A stretch of 64,000 nucleotides of DNA from Panopea generosa (taxonomy: Eukaryota > Mollusca > Bivalvia > Adapedonta > Hiatellidae): contig CM055908.1 of assembly GCA_029582155.1 (NCBI GenBank), positions 22,429,103 to 22,493,102 of the forward strand, given 5' to 3'. A program made the position numbers and the translations under genes. Under the pieces are notes generated by a model. The model searched no databases and was not told the DNA's origin. It saw nothing but the letters and a program-made list of their open reading frames with translations. Each line of letters begins with the position of its first letter. Positions within the stretch are counted from its first letter, which is position 1. This document shows, in pieces, positions 1 through 10,361 of this stretch.

Positions 1-525
1 TCAAAAGCTGTTTCAAGCAGCAGACATATCATTTTAAAAGTAAATTATGATCAAGTATAGAAAGTATATATAAAATATACGGCTTAAAAGCAGTGTCTAA
101 TTACAGAGACTGGCAGCTATTAGCAATATAATGTACACGGCACTTTTAGTATTTCTTTAATAACTCTTCGAATATTTGTCTGAATTAAATAATTTTGGTA
201 CCAAAGTAAAGCTGATAAAAATGATGACCAATTCCAACTACCCGCCAATTATTTAATATTTTTCTTCTGAATTTAAATTATAACGGATTGAAAACGAAAT
301 ACGTTGAAATTTTCACGAAAAAGGTGTAGTCTTGATTTAACAAATATGTTTATTAAACAACACACAATAAAAACAGAAATATAATATGTAGAAAGATGAA
401 GAACTTAGTTTAAAATTGGGCTAAAAAGCGAAACTGATCACAAAAAATAACAATAAGCGTAAAAATTCTTCAGTTCTTTAAATTTAAAAATTAATCTCCA
501 AAATTTACAATCAAGCCCTTTCGTT

Positions 526-672
526 TCGTTTAAACTTATTTATTTTACTTCGATTGTGAAACAAGTTCTTACAACTTAGGCAAATCACGCTCGAATACTT
601 CCTGGTTAGAACCAGTACTAAGCATATGCGGAAAAGTGTCTTGCTCAAGGACACCAAACATAGCCCTTTTCG
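526..672 (-). repeat. SINE, left arm of inverted pair
   Basis: The - strand tail section matches the SINE at 2757-2940 (tacttcgattgtgaaacaag, atcacgctcgaa, accagtactaagcatatg, gtcttgctcaagg). The tRNA-like head is missing or eroded. Confidence 0.7.
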
Positions 673-742
673 TTTGATACCATAATCACAAAAGTATGTT
701 GTTTAATTTTGGAGGAGTTGTGTTTCAATGATTTAGAAAACA

Positions 743-918
743 CCACGTGGTCTTGTGGTAGAACACCGAACCCATGATCGGAGGGAACAAGACACTTTTT
801 CCACATATGCTTAGTACTTTAGTACTGGTTATACCCTGGAAGACTTCGAGCGTGATTTGTCTAAGTTGTAAGAACTTGTTTCACAATTGAAGTAAAATAA
901 ATAAGTTTAAACTAAACT
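743..918 (+). repeat. SINE, right arm of inverted pair
   Basis: The head ggtcttgtggtagaacaccg resembles a tRNA A-box region. The B-box part is deleted compared with 2757-2940. The tail is the inverted match of 526-660, about 130 bp, and ends in gtttaaactaaac. Confidence 0.7.
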
Positions 919-1060
919 AGAAAAACGCCAAATGTGCCACTTGAAATTTAGTCAAGTGCCTCCAGTTGCCTTTCTCTGTTCAGGCCAGTAGCTACTCTGA
1001 TGCACAGTGAGGCCGGTGCCTCCCTGTTTTTAGTGCTAGATACGAAAAAACTTTGAGGCA

Positions 1061-2184
1061 CTATATGTAATGTTTTTGTTGCATTTTAAAACTAAATAAA
1101 TTATAATACAGTATTATTATAGTATTCCCTAGTACAACAGAACCACAAGAAATTAATCTGAACCTCTGTGGACGCTGTTGTCGTAGGAGGAGTACGTATA
1201 TATATAACGTAACGGTCCGGAATCTTCCGTGCATGCAGTCAGCTTCGTGACTTTGTATTATCGGAGATAACCGAAAATTACCGAGTGTTAATTGAGGATT
1301 GTTCAGATGTGACCAAACAGAATCTTTTTATAACTGTTGAAAGCTATATGATACATGCTGTAAATACAATTTGTGAAACATGTAGTAATGTGTTGAAAAA
1401 TTGAAATAAAAAGAAACAGCAACAAAAAATTACACGCGATTAACAAAACAGCCAGAAAGCGGTTGGTTTATAATAAGTGGATTTGCAACAAGCCGGACAT
1501 GAAAAGCACATTTGGTTGCCCAAAATCTACTCTATATAAAATGGTATTTCCCCCACTCCTATTCCTATCCAATATAGTATAAATGCCATGAATGTACATA
1601 TCTACTATCTTTACGTTTACGTTTTGAAGAATATCTAAAAGAAATGTTTTAAAAATTGATTAAGATAATGCCATTTTCGTTTTTACATTTTATTTCACGA
1701 ATTCCTCAGAAACTTGGGGGTTGTTTTTGCAATGAAGTTAAAACATCAACAACATTTTTAACATGGCGAATGATAGTATCGTTTTTTCGGCCTCACTTCA
1801 TCTCGATATTGCATTTAATTTTATTTTTATGGGTGGCAATACACACTTGAATGTATATTGCAATGTCACCAAGCTTAACTGATTTTTTTTTCAAATTCCC
1901 AGAGTATTTTAGAAACTAGACTATGTTCAGCACCGTTAAACAGCAAACACGTTTAATATCTGGTTCCCATAATTTGTTGAGTGTTGTGTGCTAATTTGTG
2001 GTTGAGCCAGTATCCAGAAAAAATATATTGTCTAACGTTTAACCGAACTGAACGCAGTCCTGGGCTTTGCTACACTTTTTGTAATATTGGACGGATAATC
2101 AAAACATGATTATGTAGTTAAGTTTACATAAAATTAATGCATCACAAAGTAAATTAAACCTGATATTTCATACTGATGCATGCT
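1061..2184. other. AT-rich, no gene recognised
   Basis: No coding exon is supported. A short direct repeat (about 60 bp, tgcaatgtcaccaagcttaa... with aattcccaga) occurs at 1853-1915 and again at 2534-2587, inside the 1.48-kb block. Confidence 0.5.
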
Positions 2185-2608
2185 TAGATATGTGGGCTGT
2201 CCAAACGTGGAGTTTACTCATATTAGAAATAAACACATCTTAACATATTGTTGATATGAAATTTATTTTAGAACATATTTTATACAAATGCTATAGCTTC
2301 TATTTTAGATAACAAAACATACATAATTTTGATTACGTTGTCAACCTGATATATGTTTTTTTACATTTAGCATAATTATACGTATTGTCATTTTCAGTTT
2401 TAAGTCACGTATATATTTTTATCAACAACATATACATGCAATGCTGCCATGATTCTTAACTTCCGTTATTTATCATTATTGTAAAGAATTTGCGTATATG
2501 GGTGCGTGCATGGATGCGTGATACTTGATTGTGTATTGCAATGTCACCAAGCTTATCTGTTTTTGTTTTTTTCAAATTCCCAGAATACTTAAGAAGCGGA
2601 TTCGATTG

Positions 2609-2690
2609 AAACATCCTGTTTTTATAGATAAAACATCCTGTTATATAAATAAAACATCCTGTTTTATTGATAAAACATCCTGTTTTAAGA
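2609..2690. repeat. 20-bp minisatellite, four units
   Basis: Tandem aaaacatcctgtttt units separated by short AT spacers. The array recurs at 8598-8680 in the inserted block. Confidence 0.85.
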
Positions 2691-2756
2691 TAGAGTCTTG
2701 ATTTATAATGTGAATATTTTCCATATATATATATACAACACGTGCAGATTTAACTG

Positions 2757-2940
2757 AGTTATTTTACTTCAAGTTCTTACAATTTATACAAATTACGCTC
2801 GAAATCTTTCCGTGTATAACCAGTTCTTAGCATATGTGGAAAAGGTGTCTTGCTCAAGGAAACCACGCATGGCCGTGGGGAGGATCGAACCCACCACCTT
2901 CCGATCCTGGGTTCGGTGCTCTACCACTGGACGACGCACC
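2757..2940 (-). repeat. tRNA-derived SINE
   Basis: The reverse strand starts ggtgcgtcgtccagtggtag (A-box-like) and continues to a ggttcgatcc B box, then a non-tRNA body and tail. It is not a functional tRNA: acceptor pairing is poor and a SINE body follows. Copied at 8745-8928. Confidence 0.78.
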
Positions 2941-3225
2941 TTTACAAGATTTAAAGGAGATATATGGTGATAGATTTTCACTAAAAAGAAGAAGTAAATA
3001 TTCAGTTTGCGAAGAGATAAGATCTGGGACTTTTTCCGTTGCTGTTCTGGCGCTGCAATCATGTAAGCGTTTGCGCCTGTAAACAATTATATAATATTTG
3101 TCTTGTTTTATTATGTGAATTTACAGTGCATATTGGAAGACTGGTCTTTCATCTTCTAAATGAAAGTGTTTCTTTTTATTCTGCAACTCCTTATCAATAT
3201 TGAATTTTAACCATAATCTACCACC

Positions 3226-3538
3226 ACAACCGTTACCACTATAATCACTCCTACCACTACCACTACCACTACCACTACCATTGCTATTATAAATATCATT
3301 TACAATTATATTAGCATTACCATTAACATTACCACAACCACTGCCACTGTCAGTACTACAACCACCATCACAACAACTACAATATTAACTGCCACTACCA
3401 ATGGCACTGTCACTACCACAACACCTACCGATACCATTACCATTATCATTATCACAAACACTATCACCACTACTTCCACCATCATAAACAATATCACAAT
3501 CACAGCTACCACTTCCATTACCACTACCATTAAATAGA
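3226..3538. repeat. Degenerate ACC/ATT trinucleotide array
   Basis: Runs of accactacc with att interruptions. The Val-rich reverse frame here is an artefact of the repeat. Copied at 9208-9521. Confidence 0.85.
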
Positions 3539-3662
3539 CAAAAGAATTAACCCATTCATTTGGCATGAAGAACGTATCATTTAGAACTAAGAAATAGAAA
3601 TTAAGAATAAAACAGTATACAGATTATATACAATGATAATCAAGTATTTAGAATCAGACATT

Positions 3663-4745
3663 TGGCATGAATGTTTTAACAAATCATTTAGAATTAAGAA
3701 ATTGAAATAAAAGATTAAACATTAAGCATATTCAATTGAACATTTGGATTTAATCATCCTAATACATTTAAGAAAGATACTAAATATGACTATATGAACC
3801 ATTGCTGTGTTTGTATGCCTTTGATAACATCAATAATCTAATGTTCGACTAATAACTAGCAAATTGTCACAATTTGTTATCAGATAGACGTTGATGAATG
3901 CTTAGTCTAATACTTAACTATTTTGAATTTCAGCCTCAAAGAATTGATTTTAAGACTACAGTTGTTCAATTTAGATTTTTGTGAATCTATATGCATGAAC
4001 GCACATTGCATTACATTTGCATACATGTATCAACTCATTTTATTTGCTCAAAAATATGTTGGGAGTATAGAGCCTATAAATAAGATATCTTTGTGCTTTT
4101 TTTATTTATTGTCATTGGTGATTATTTGTAAAACCCCAGATTCTTTTAACTTGATATTAAAAAAGTATCCACATCAATACCTCCAAATGGGCAAAATGGG
4201 TTCTGAAATGAAGGAAAACGCAAGAAATGGCAACATCGTCCAATTTTTTTCCGAGTGAGCAAGTCCCCAGACCCCCTAACCAACCCCTAGAATCGGTCTC
4301 CCTGTTTTTTAAGGTCTAGCTACGGGCCTGTTGTTTATACTGGTCATACCTAATACCGCGAGACTAAAATATGTTTAACCATGTGAAGAATGGCATTAAT
4401 ACTTAACAGTAATAAGGTTACTTATGTGTGCTGAGTAAAAAACAGTTGCTGATACGAAATGCAAACAAATGCCGACGCTAATGGAAGTTGAAGCTTTGCG
4501 CATGTCTTCCCAGATTGTAATTATACGGGAATTCGCGGTTATTGGTATATCACGGTATTAGGTATACAAGGAATATATGTCTCTGATAAAATTGATCAAA
4601 TTCGGTACTTTTTCCATTTTTATTAAAGACAATATCTCTAGATCTCTAATATTAGGCCTTTGATCCCTGGATCTTTGAAAGTAACGGCCATTGTTCCCCA
4701 GATATCCCAAAACCCTGATAGGGCCTCAGTATTTGATCAGCAAAG
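3663..4745. other. Left flank of the duplication, no gene recognised
   Basis: It holds a 111-codon frame (3923-4258) that starts with TTG, matches no family and has no splice or promoter support. It also holds a possible small inverted-repeat element at about 4344-4565 (catacctaataccgcga facing tcacggtattaggtata). Confidence 0.4.
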
Positions 4746-5734
4746 TTAAATAATTCCCATATCGTTTTGATCTAAAATCAGAAAACGGTGGATATAGAAA
4801 AATACCATATACACGAGGTCTTACATATGGCCTTATGTCGCTCATCTGAAATGATCGATAACAAGGAACATAATTCGATATAATTGACGTATTTGGCTGA
4901 TTAAAAAAAGTACCATTCTGGCATAAATTGATGCGTTTTGGCTGGTTCAAGAAAGGAAATAATATTTTATGGACATAACAGTTGATACTCAGTTTAATCA
5001 GACACAAATGAAAGAGCAGGAGTGTACACGAAGGACATGTGGACGGCCGGCGTTTAGATTTATTTTAACCATGAAGGAACAAGTTAAAATATTAAACGAA
5101 ATGTTTCATTAATTACGCTAGCATAAGATTATGCGAAATAAACCATCCGGAGCAATGACTGACAGTTTGTTCTTATTGCATATCGCCCCTGCGTTGTAAA
5201 GCATCCGCCTGCTTTGTACTGTTGTTTTTTCATAATTCTTTGTGGAACGGCCGACATTTTGCGTAACTTTCTGCTATATTAAAAGGTCTACACTCGGAAA
5301 GCACTTATATAAAAAAAGGACTTGTCTGCTTGATAATATGGCACAAAAGGATCGCCAGATGAGACTATGTGGTCACTTTTGTGAGCACTTCAGCTCACAA
5401 ATTCATTAAATGACTAATTGAGCCTACTTCCGTCAACTATAGGTTTGTTTAACTGATCATCCGATTACATTCTCCGATTTTCGAAAAAAATGTTTGAATA
5501 AAAAGCATTTCATCAAAATATTAATATTTACCGTAAAAATCCTCAAATCGGCTCACCCGCCTACGGAACCGGATATCTGCCTTAAACCGTCGATGTTTAA
5601 ACTAAAACTATTATTTTATAACAAAACAAACCACAGCGTACACTGCCTTCGTCATGAACGTTTGCTGTAAGCACAAGAAGCATATATTTTTTTATTATTT
5701 GTCAGTTTTCAGAAGCAGACCACCAAATTATATA
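4746..5734. other. Start of unit A, upstream of C1q, no gene recognised
   Basis: Aligns with 36038-37060 in unit B. Open frames differ between the copies and none is conserved, which argues against coding. Confidence 0.5.
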
Positions 5735-6464
5735 TTAAGGTAGTGGGTCCGTAATGGGTTCGTTAACTTTCGTGCGATATCGGTATCCACCGTAACGATT
5801 TCGGTGCATCTCGTCCATCTCGGTATAGATCGGAATAAACTTATAAAATACATAATGTATAGATATTTTTTTATTTCAAAAGAATTTATCCCATACCCTG
5901 TTTTGTTTCATTGCTTTTGATATCATTTTATCGTCATTAATGTTAAATTTAAAAAAAAACCAAAAAAAACGATAATTGCTATCTTCCGGTTGTAAACAAA
6001 TGTGGATATTTACGATCGTCGAAGATGTTTTTATTCGAATAAAAAGAAAACATCAGCGAAGTCTCCTTCGATTGGTGGGAATATTGATCACAAATATAGC
6101 AATCAGACTGTGCTTGCAATGTGTCAGAGCCATTGTATCAATAAATATCAAAATTTTAATGAAGAATCGACTAAACGCGCTGATAGTTTAACATGTTTGT
6201 ATTTTTTAATTTATTAATTGCATTGAATTTTACACCGTTTTTAACAACGAAGCAATTGTATTGATGCCCGTACATGTATATAGTCATTTTTTTAGATATG
6301 CAATGGTTTAACCAGGATTAGACACCCATTATCTCTGTCATTATCGCTCTGCCCTATGTTCTTTTATAGAATGCAGTCAGATACATTTGTGTAGATGTTT
6401 AATTTCATATTTAACAACCAACACAAAATTCCAGGCTACCTGTTAATGACAAACCCTCTTAAAT

Positions 6465-6695
6465 TAATTGAATTAGTTTATACCAATTTATATTAGCTCG
6501 ATTGCGAAGAAAGCTCTGAACTTATATCAAGCGCTGTCGAGTCCGCTTCCTGAATAGAACCAGTCCTGAGTGTTGTCGTTGTTTGTTTTTTTTGGATGGG
6601 GGTTGGGGGGGGGGGGGTTCAGAGGCACCGGGTCGAGCTGGGGATCAATCTCAGGCGTGAGCTGCCATCTGTATCCACAAAGACCTACTGTTATC
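6465..6695 (-). repeat. SINE fragment inside the TTAA element
   Basis: Reverse match to the SINE at 62557-62748: agctcgattgcgaagaaagc, gtccgcttcctg, agaaccagtcctgagtgttg, then gcaccgggtcgagctgggga. It is interrupted by a T/G-rich stretch with a long G run at 6603-6618. Confidence 0.7.
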
Positions 6696-6889
6696 AGAAA
6701 TACCATCCAACAGTCGTGTCACACTACATTCAAACAGCTATCCAGAAACTTTGTAAATGACTTGAAAAGAAATCTGAAGTCATATTAGTGGCTTACAATG
6801 GAAGGTGATTTCATTAGATGAGGTTATATCAAAGATGGCTATATAGTTCAAACAATGACTCTTTATGACTTTGAAGTGTGTGTCAAGGG

Positions 6890-7076
6890 GGAGGGGGGGG
6901 GGGGGGGTCTATTCTGTTATACTGTTAATGTGAAAATTTTACATAGTATTAATGTTTAATAGTATATGTTATACTATGTTTGTTTTGAAATTGACACTTT
7001 TTGCAAGATAAATAATTTAAATGTTTAAGTTCTAGGATAAATCCGTGTAATGGGGTGGGGGTGGGGATGGGTGGGG
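6890..7076. repeat. G-run cluster
   Basis: Long G runs at 6890-6907 and gggg-rich blocks at 7050-7076, plus the earlier run at 6603-6618, are capable of G-quadruplex formation on the + strand. They are unusual in this AT-rich window. Confidence 0.7.
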
Positions 7077-8070
7077 TTCAGATTCCATGTTCAATTTTCA
7101 CATAAAAAGTATATATTATTGCTTGTATGCTATTTCTGTATAATGTGTGAACAACTTTATTTCAATAATATTTTTTGTAAAAAAAAAACATTGACATAAC
7201 CTTTAAGATAAATTTTTATTTCTATAAAAGTGCCGATTATGAAATTTTGACTTATGAAAATTATTGAGAAAAAAACGAATAGTAAAATTTCCTAATCTTT
7301 TGATATTGTATGTGGAGTAGTATATATATATATATATATCAGTTAGTCATGTAGTATTGATGCCCCAACAGCAGAATTGATTCTCTATACTTTTATATTA
7401 GAACAATTTTTTTTAAAGCTATCAAAAAAAATGGATTTCTCCTGTCCTCTAGAATAGAAATTTTTTCAATTTAATGCTGCATGCTCATATTTTTCGTAAA
7501 ACATGCTTTTAGAATACACCGATATTAAAAAATGTAAAACATATTGAAAATTAATAAAATTGAAACAATTTAACCTATTTTGGTAATTTTTTTTTGGCGG
7601 CCTTTTGAAAATGGGATATGGTAAAGTAAATGTGGATAACTATTTTTAGACGGTAAAAGTATCTAAAAATTTGGAAATAAACCAGTGATATTATAAAGTT
7701 AATAAAAATAAAAGGCTTTAAAAGGTTTGAAATATGACCCATTACGATCCCACTACCTTAAGCCTTTATATTTTTTTCACATATGCATTAATTGTTTATT
7801 AAAATGATGTTACTGATCTCCGCTAGGCTTGACATAAATAAGTTGTCTAGACGTTATCCAGACGTCAACTTTCCAACACCTCAAATGTAGTCGACCAAAT
7901 AGTAAATATCTCTTAAGCACAATATCATATCTGGGAAATATTCAGATTATTTTCAAAAAGTGTAACTTGTCACGTAGTATTACAACAACAGCGTGTTGTA
8001 GTGCAACCTTACCACCTGTTCTTATCCATATTTTCAACGCTTCTGTTTTTTAGATTGGCTGTGACAATAG

Positions 8071-8175
8071 ACAAACAGAAGCTAACTTTCGGCGTAGAAT
8101 ACAATTTGTATTTCGGGCTGTTTCGTTGAATGTCTCAACGTCTTTTAAATGCACAGTTTTGGTCATTTTGACATA
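8071..8175. repeat. 105-bp target duplication, left copy
   Basis: It runs from acaaacagaagc to the gacata end. It is repeated after the inserted block at 9650-9754 with one visible mismatch (caacg/cagcg). Confidence 0.88.
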
Positions 8176-9649
8176 GATATGTGGGCTGTCCGGACGTGGA
8201 GTTTACTCATATTAGAAATAAACACATCTTAACATATTGTTGATATGAAATTTATTTTAGAACATATTTTATACAAATGCTATAGCTTCTATTTTAGATA
8301 ACAAAACATACATAATTTTGATTACGTTGTCAACCTGATATATGTATTTTTACATTTAGCATAATTATACGTATTGTCATTTTCAGTTTTAAGTCACGTA
8401 TATATTTTTATCAACAACATATAAATGCAATGCTGCCATGATTCTTAACTTCCGTTATTTATCATTATTGTAAAGAATTTGCGTATATGGGTGCGTGCAT
8501 GGATGCGTGATACTTGATTGTGTATTGCAATGTCACCAAGCTTATCTGTTTTTGTTTTTTTCAAATTCCCAGAATACTTAAGAAGCGGATTCGATTGAAA
8601 CATCCTGTTTTTATAGATAAAACATCCTGTTATATAAATAAAACATCCTGTTTTATTGATAAAACATCCTGTTTTAAGATAGAGTCTTGATTTATAATGT
8701 GAATATTTTCCATATATATATATACAACACGTGCAGATTTAACTGAGTTATTTTACTTCAAGTTCTTACAATTTATACAAATTACGCTCGAAATCTTTCC
8801 GTGTATAACCAGTTCTTAGCATATGTGGAAAAGGTGTCTTGCTGAAGGAAACCACGCATGACCGTGGGGAGGATCGAACCCACCACCTTCCGATCCTGGG
8901 TTCGGTGCTCTACCACTGGACGACGCACTTTTACAAGATTCAAAGGAGATATATGGTGATAGATTTTCACTAAAAAGAAGAAGTAAATATTCAGTTTGCG
9001 AAGAGATAAGATCTGGGACTTTTTCCGTTGCTGTTCTGGCGCTGCAATCATGTAAGCGTTTGCGCCTGTAAACAATTATATAATATTTGTCTTGTTTTAC
9101 TATGTGTATTTACAGTGCATATTGGAAGACTGGTCTTTCATCTTCTAAATGAAAGTGTTTCTTTTTATTCTGCAACTCCTTATCAATATTGAATTTTAAC
9201 CATAATCTACCACCACAACCGTTACCACTATAATCACTCCTACCACTACCACTACCACTACCATTGCTATTATAAATATCATTTACAATTATATTAGCAT
9301 TACCATTAACATTACCACAACCACTGCCACTGTCAGTACTACAACCACCATCACAACAACTACAATATTAACTGCCACTACCAATCGCACTGTCACTACC
9401 ACAACACCTACCGATACCATTACCATTATCATTATCACAAACACTATCACCACTACTTCCACCATCATAAACAATATCACAATCACAGCTACCACTTCCA
9501 TTACCACTACCATTAAATAGACAAAAGAATTAACCCATTCATTTGGCATGAAGAACGTATTATTTAGAATTAAGAAATAGAAATTAAGAATAAAACAGTA
9601 TACAGATTATATACAATGATAATCAAGTATTTAGAATCAGACATTATTT
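8176..9649. repeat. Inserted copy of the 1.48-kb block
   Basis: Same internal layout as 2185-3662, with only scattered substitutions and a small deletion in the ACC array. It is flanked by a direct 105-bp duplication of host sequence (8071-8175 and 9650-9754). It is absent from unit B, which has the flank once near 37355-37465. Confidence 0.9.
8745..8928 (-). repeat. tRNA-derived SINE (copy in inserted block)
   Basis: Same element as 2757-2940, carried within the inserted block, with few substitutions. Confidence 0.78.
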
Positions 9650-9754
9650 ACAAACAGAAGCTAACTTTCGGCGTAGAATACAATTTGTATTTCGGGCTGT
9701 TTCGTTGAATGTCTCAGCGTCTTTTAAATGCACAGTTTTGGTCATTTTGACATA
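9650..9754. repeat. 105-bp target duplication, right copy
   Basis: Partner of 8071-8175. The single unit B equivalent lies at about 37365-37463. Confidence 0.88.
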
Positions 9755-10274
9755 TTCCAATTGTTTTTAATTAAAATATATATTTTGATCTATAAGACAT
9801 TTGACTGTACAAAACGTGTAAACGTTTTTATTTGGTCTTTTTTTTTTGTCTTATAAATACTATACTTAAAGCTAAAACAATATATCATTTTTGCAACCTC
9901 CTTGGATTTCGGCCTTTTAAACTGCTATACCGTCCTAAAATGTTATACTCTGATCTGCATCGGGTGCCAGGTGACCACAAAAATGGCGTTATATATTGTT
10001 GTGTAGGGCTACATGAAAATGTGCACGTAAGCCAAATGTTGACTCCAGACTAAATGTCGACATCATGTCAATTGTGTCTTACTTTTAGATAAAGCTGTAT
10101 TGTTTACGTTCCGTTTCCTTATTCAAACCTCAAGGTGAAACAGATAGGATTGCTCTTTGTGGTATAGATACCGTTTGCTAAGCAGGTCTTGCAGGTCTTG
10201 ATTAAGTGAAACATTAGTGTAACATTAATACACATACTAATAACTTGTCACCAAGGCGATTGTATTCTATAAGA
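9755..10274 (+). promoter_or_regulatory. Proximal upstream region of C1q copy A
   Basis: Strongly conserved with 37466-37990. It includes the TATA-like site and the presumed 5' UTR. No factor-binding site is claimed. Confidence 0.4.
10163..10170 (+). promoter_or_regulatory. Degraded TATA box of C1q copy A
   Basis: TATAGATA, 105 nt before the start codon. The aligned position in copy B reads TATAAATA. The surrounding proximal region is otherwise nearly identical. Promoter identity is inferred from position and from the motif in copy B. Confidence 0.5.
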
Positions 10275-10361
10275 ATGATTGCGATATTGGTTATCTTGGT
10301 ACAATTGTTAGAAGCAGCGTCTTCTTCCAGTTCTCCGGCAGTTCTACAAAATAACACACAG
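10275..10361 (+). CDS. C1q copy A exon 1 (signal peptide)
   Basis: Encodes 29 aa: Met, a hydrophobic core (IAILVILVQLL), a small-residue cleavage region (EAAS), five serines and an NNTQ end with one N-glycosylation sequon (NNT). It ends in phase 0 at CAG|gtacta. It is identical in protein sequence to exon 1 of copy B. Confidence 0.88.

Larger units (their letters stand above)
90..1060. repeat. Dispersed repeat also found in the 3' part of both units, split by SINEs
   Basis: Bases 90-320 and about 920-1060 together resemble 24725-25150 and 51990-52410. Shared landmarks are acagagactggca, ccaaagtaaagct, cttctgaatttaaa, and aaatgtgccac followed by atttag. The two parts are separated here by a head-to-head SINE pair. 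Confidence 0.65.
2185..3662. repeat. 1.48-kb block, source or sister of the unit A insertion
   Basis: Nearly identical to 8176-9646. It holds, in order, a 20-bp minisatellite (2609-2690), a reverse SINE (2757-2940) and an ACC-rich degenerate trinucleotide array (3226-3538). No TIRs or poly(A) end are visible at its borders. Confidence 0.9.
5739..7757. mobile_element. 2.0-kb terminal-inverted-repeat element with TTAA flanks
   Basis: Left end ggtagtgggtccgtaatggg and the reverse complement of the right end ggtagtgggatcgtaatggg differ at two of 20 bases. TTAA is present directly outside both ends (5735-5738 and 7758-7761). Unit B shows the uninterrupted site near 37067, reading atataaagcc. The element has no convincing transposase, so it is non-autonomous. 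TTAA target choice is known for piggyBac-type elements; the terminal bases do not match the usual piggyBac CCC start, so family placement is open. It contains a SINE piece and long G runs. Confidence 0.83.

Noticed and set aside
2834-3086. Overlapping frames on both strands
   Set aside because: They cross a tRNA-derived SINE and start on non-ATG codons in one case; no protein signature.
3306-3566. 86-codon Val-rich reverse frame, repeated at 9289-9549
   Set aside because: It is the translation of the ACC-type trinucleotide array.
3923-4258. 111-codon frame
   Set aside because: It starts with TTG, has no family resemblance and lies in an AT-rich interval without splice signals that fit.
8176-9649. 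Helitron origin for the inserted block
   Set aside because: It does not begin with TC or end with CTRR, and Helitrons do not leave long target duplications.
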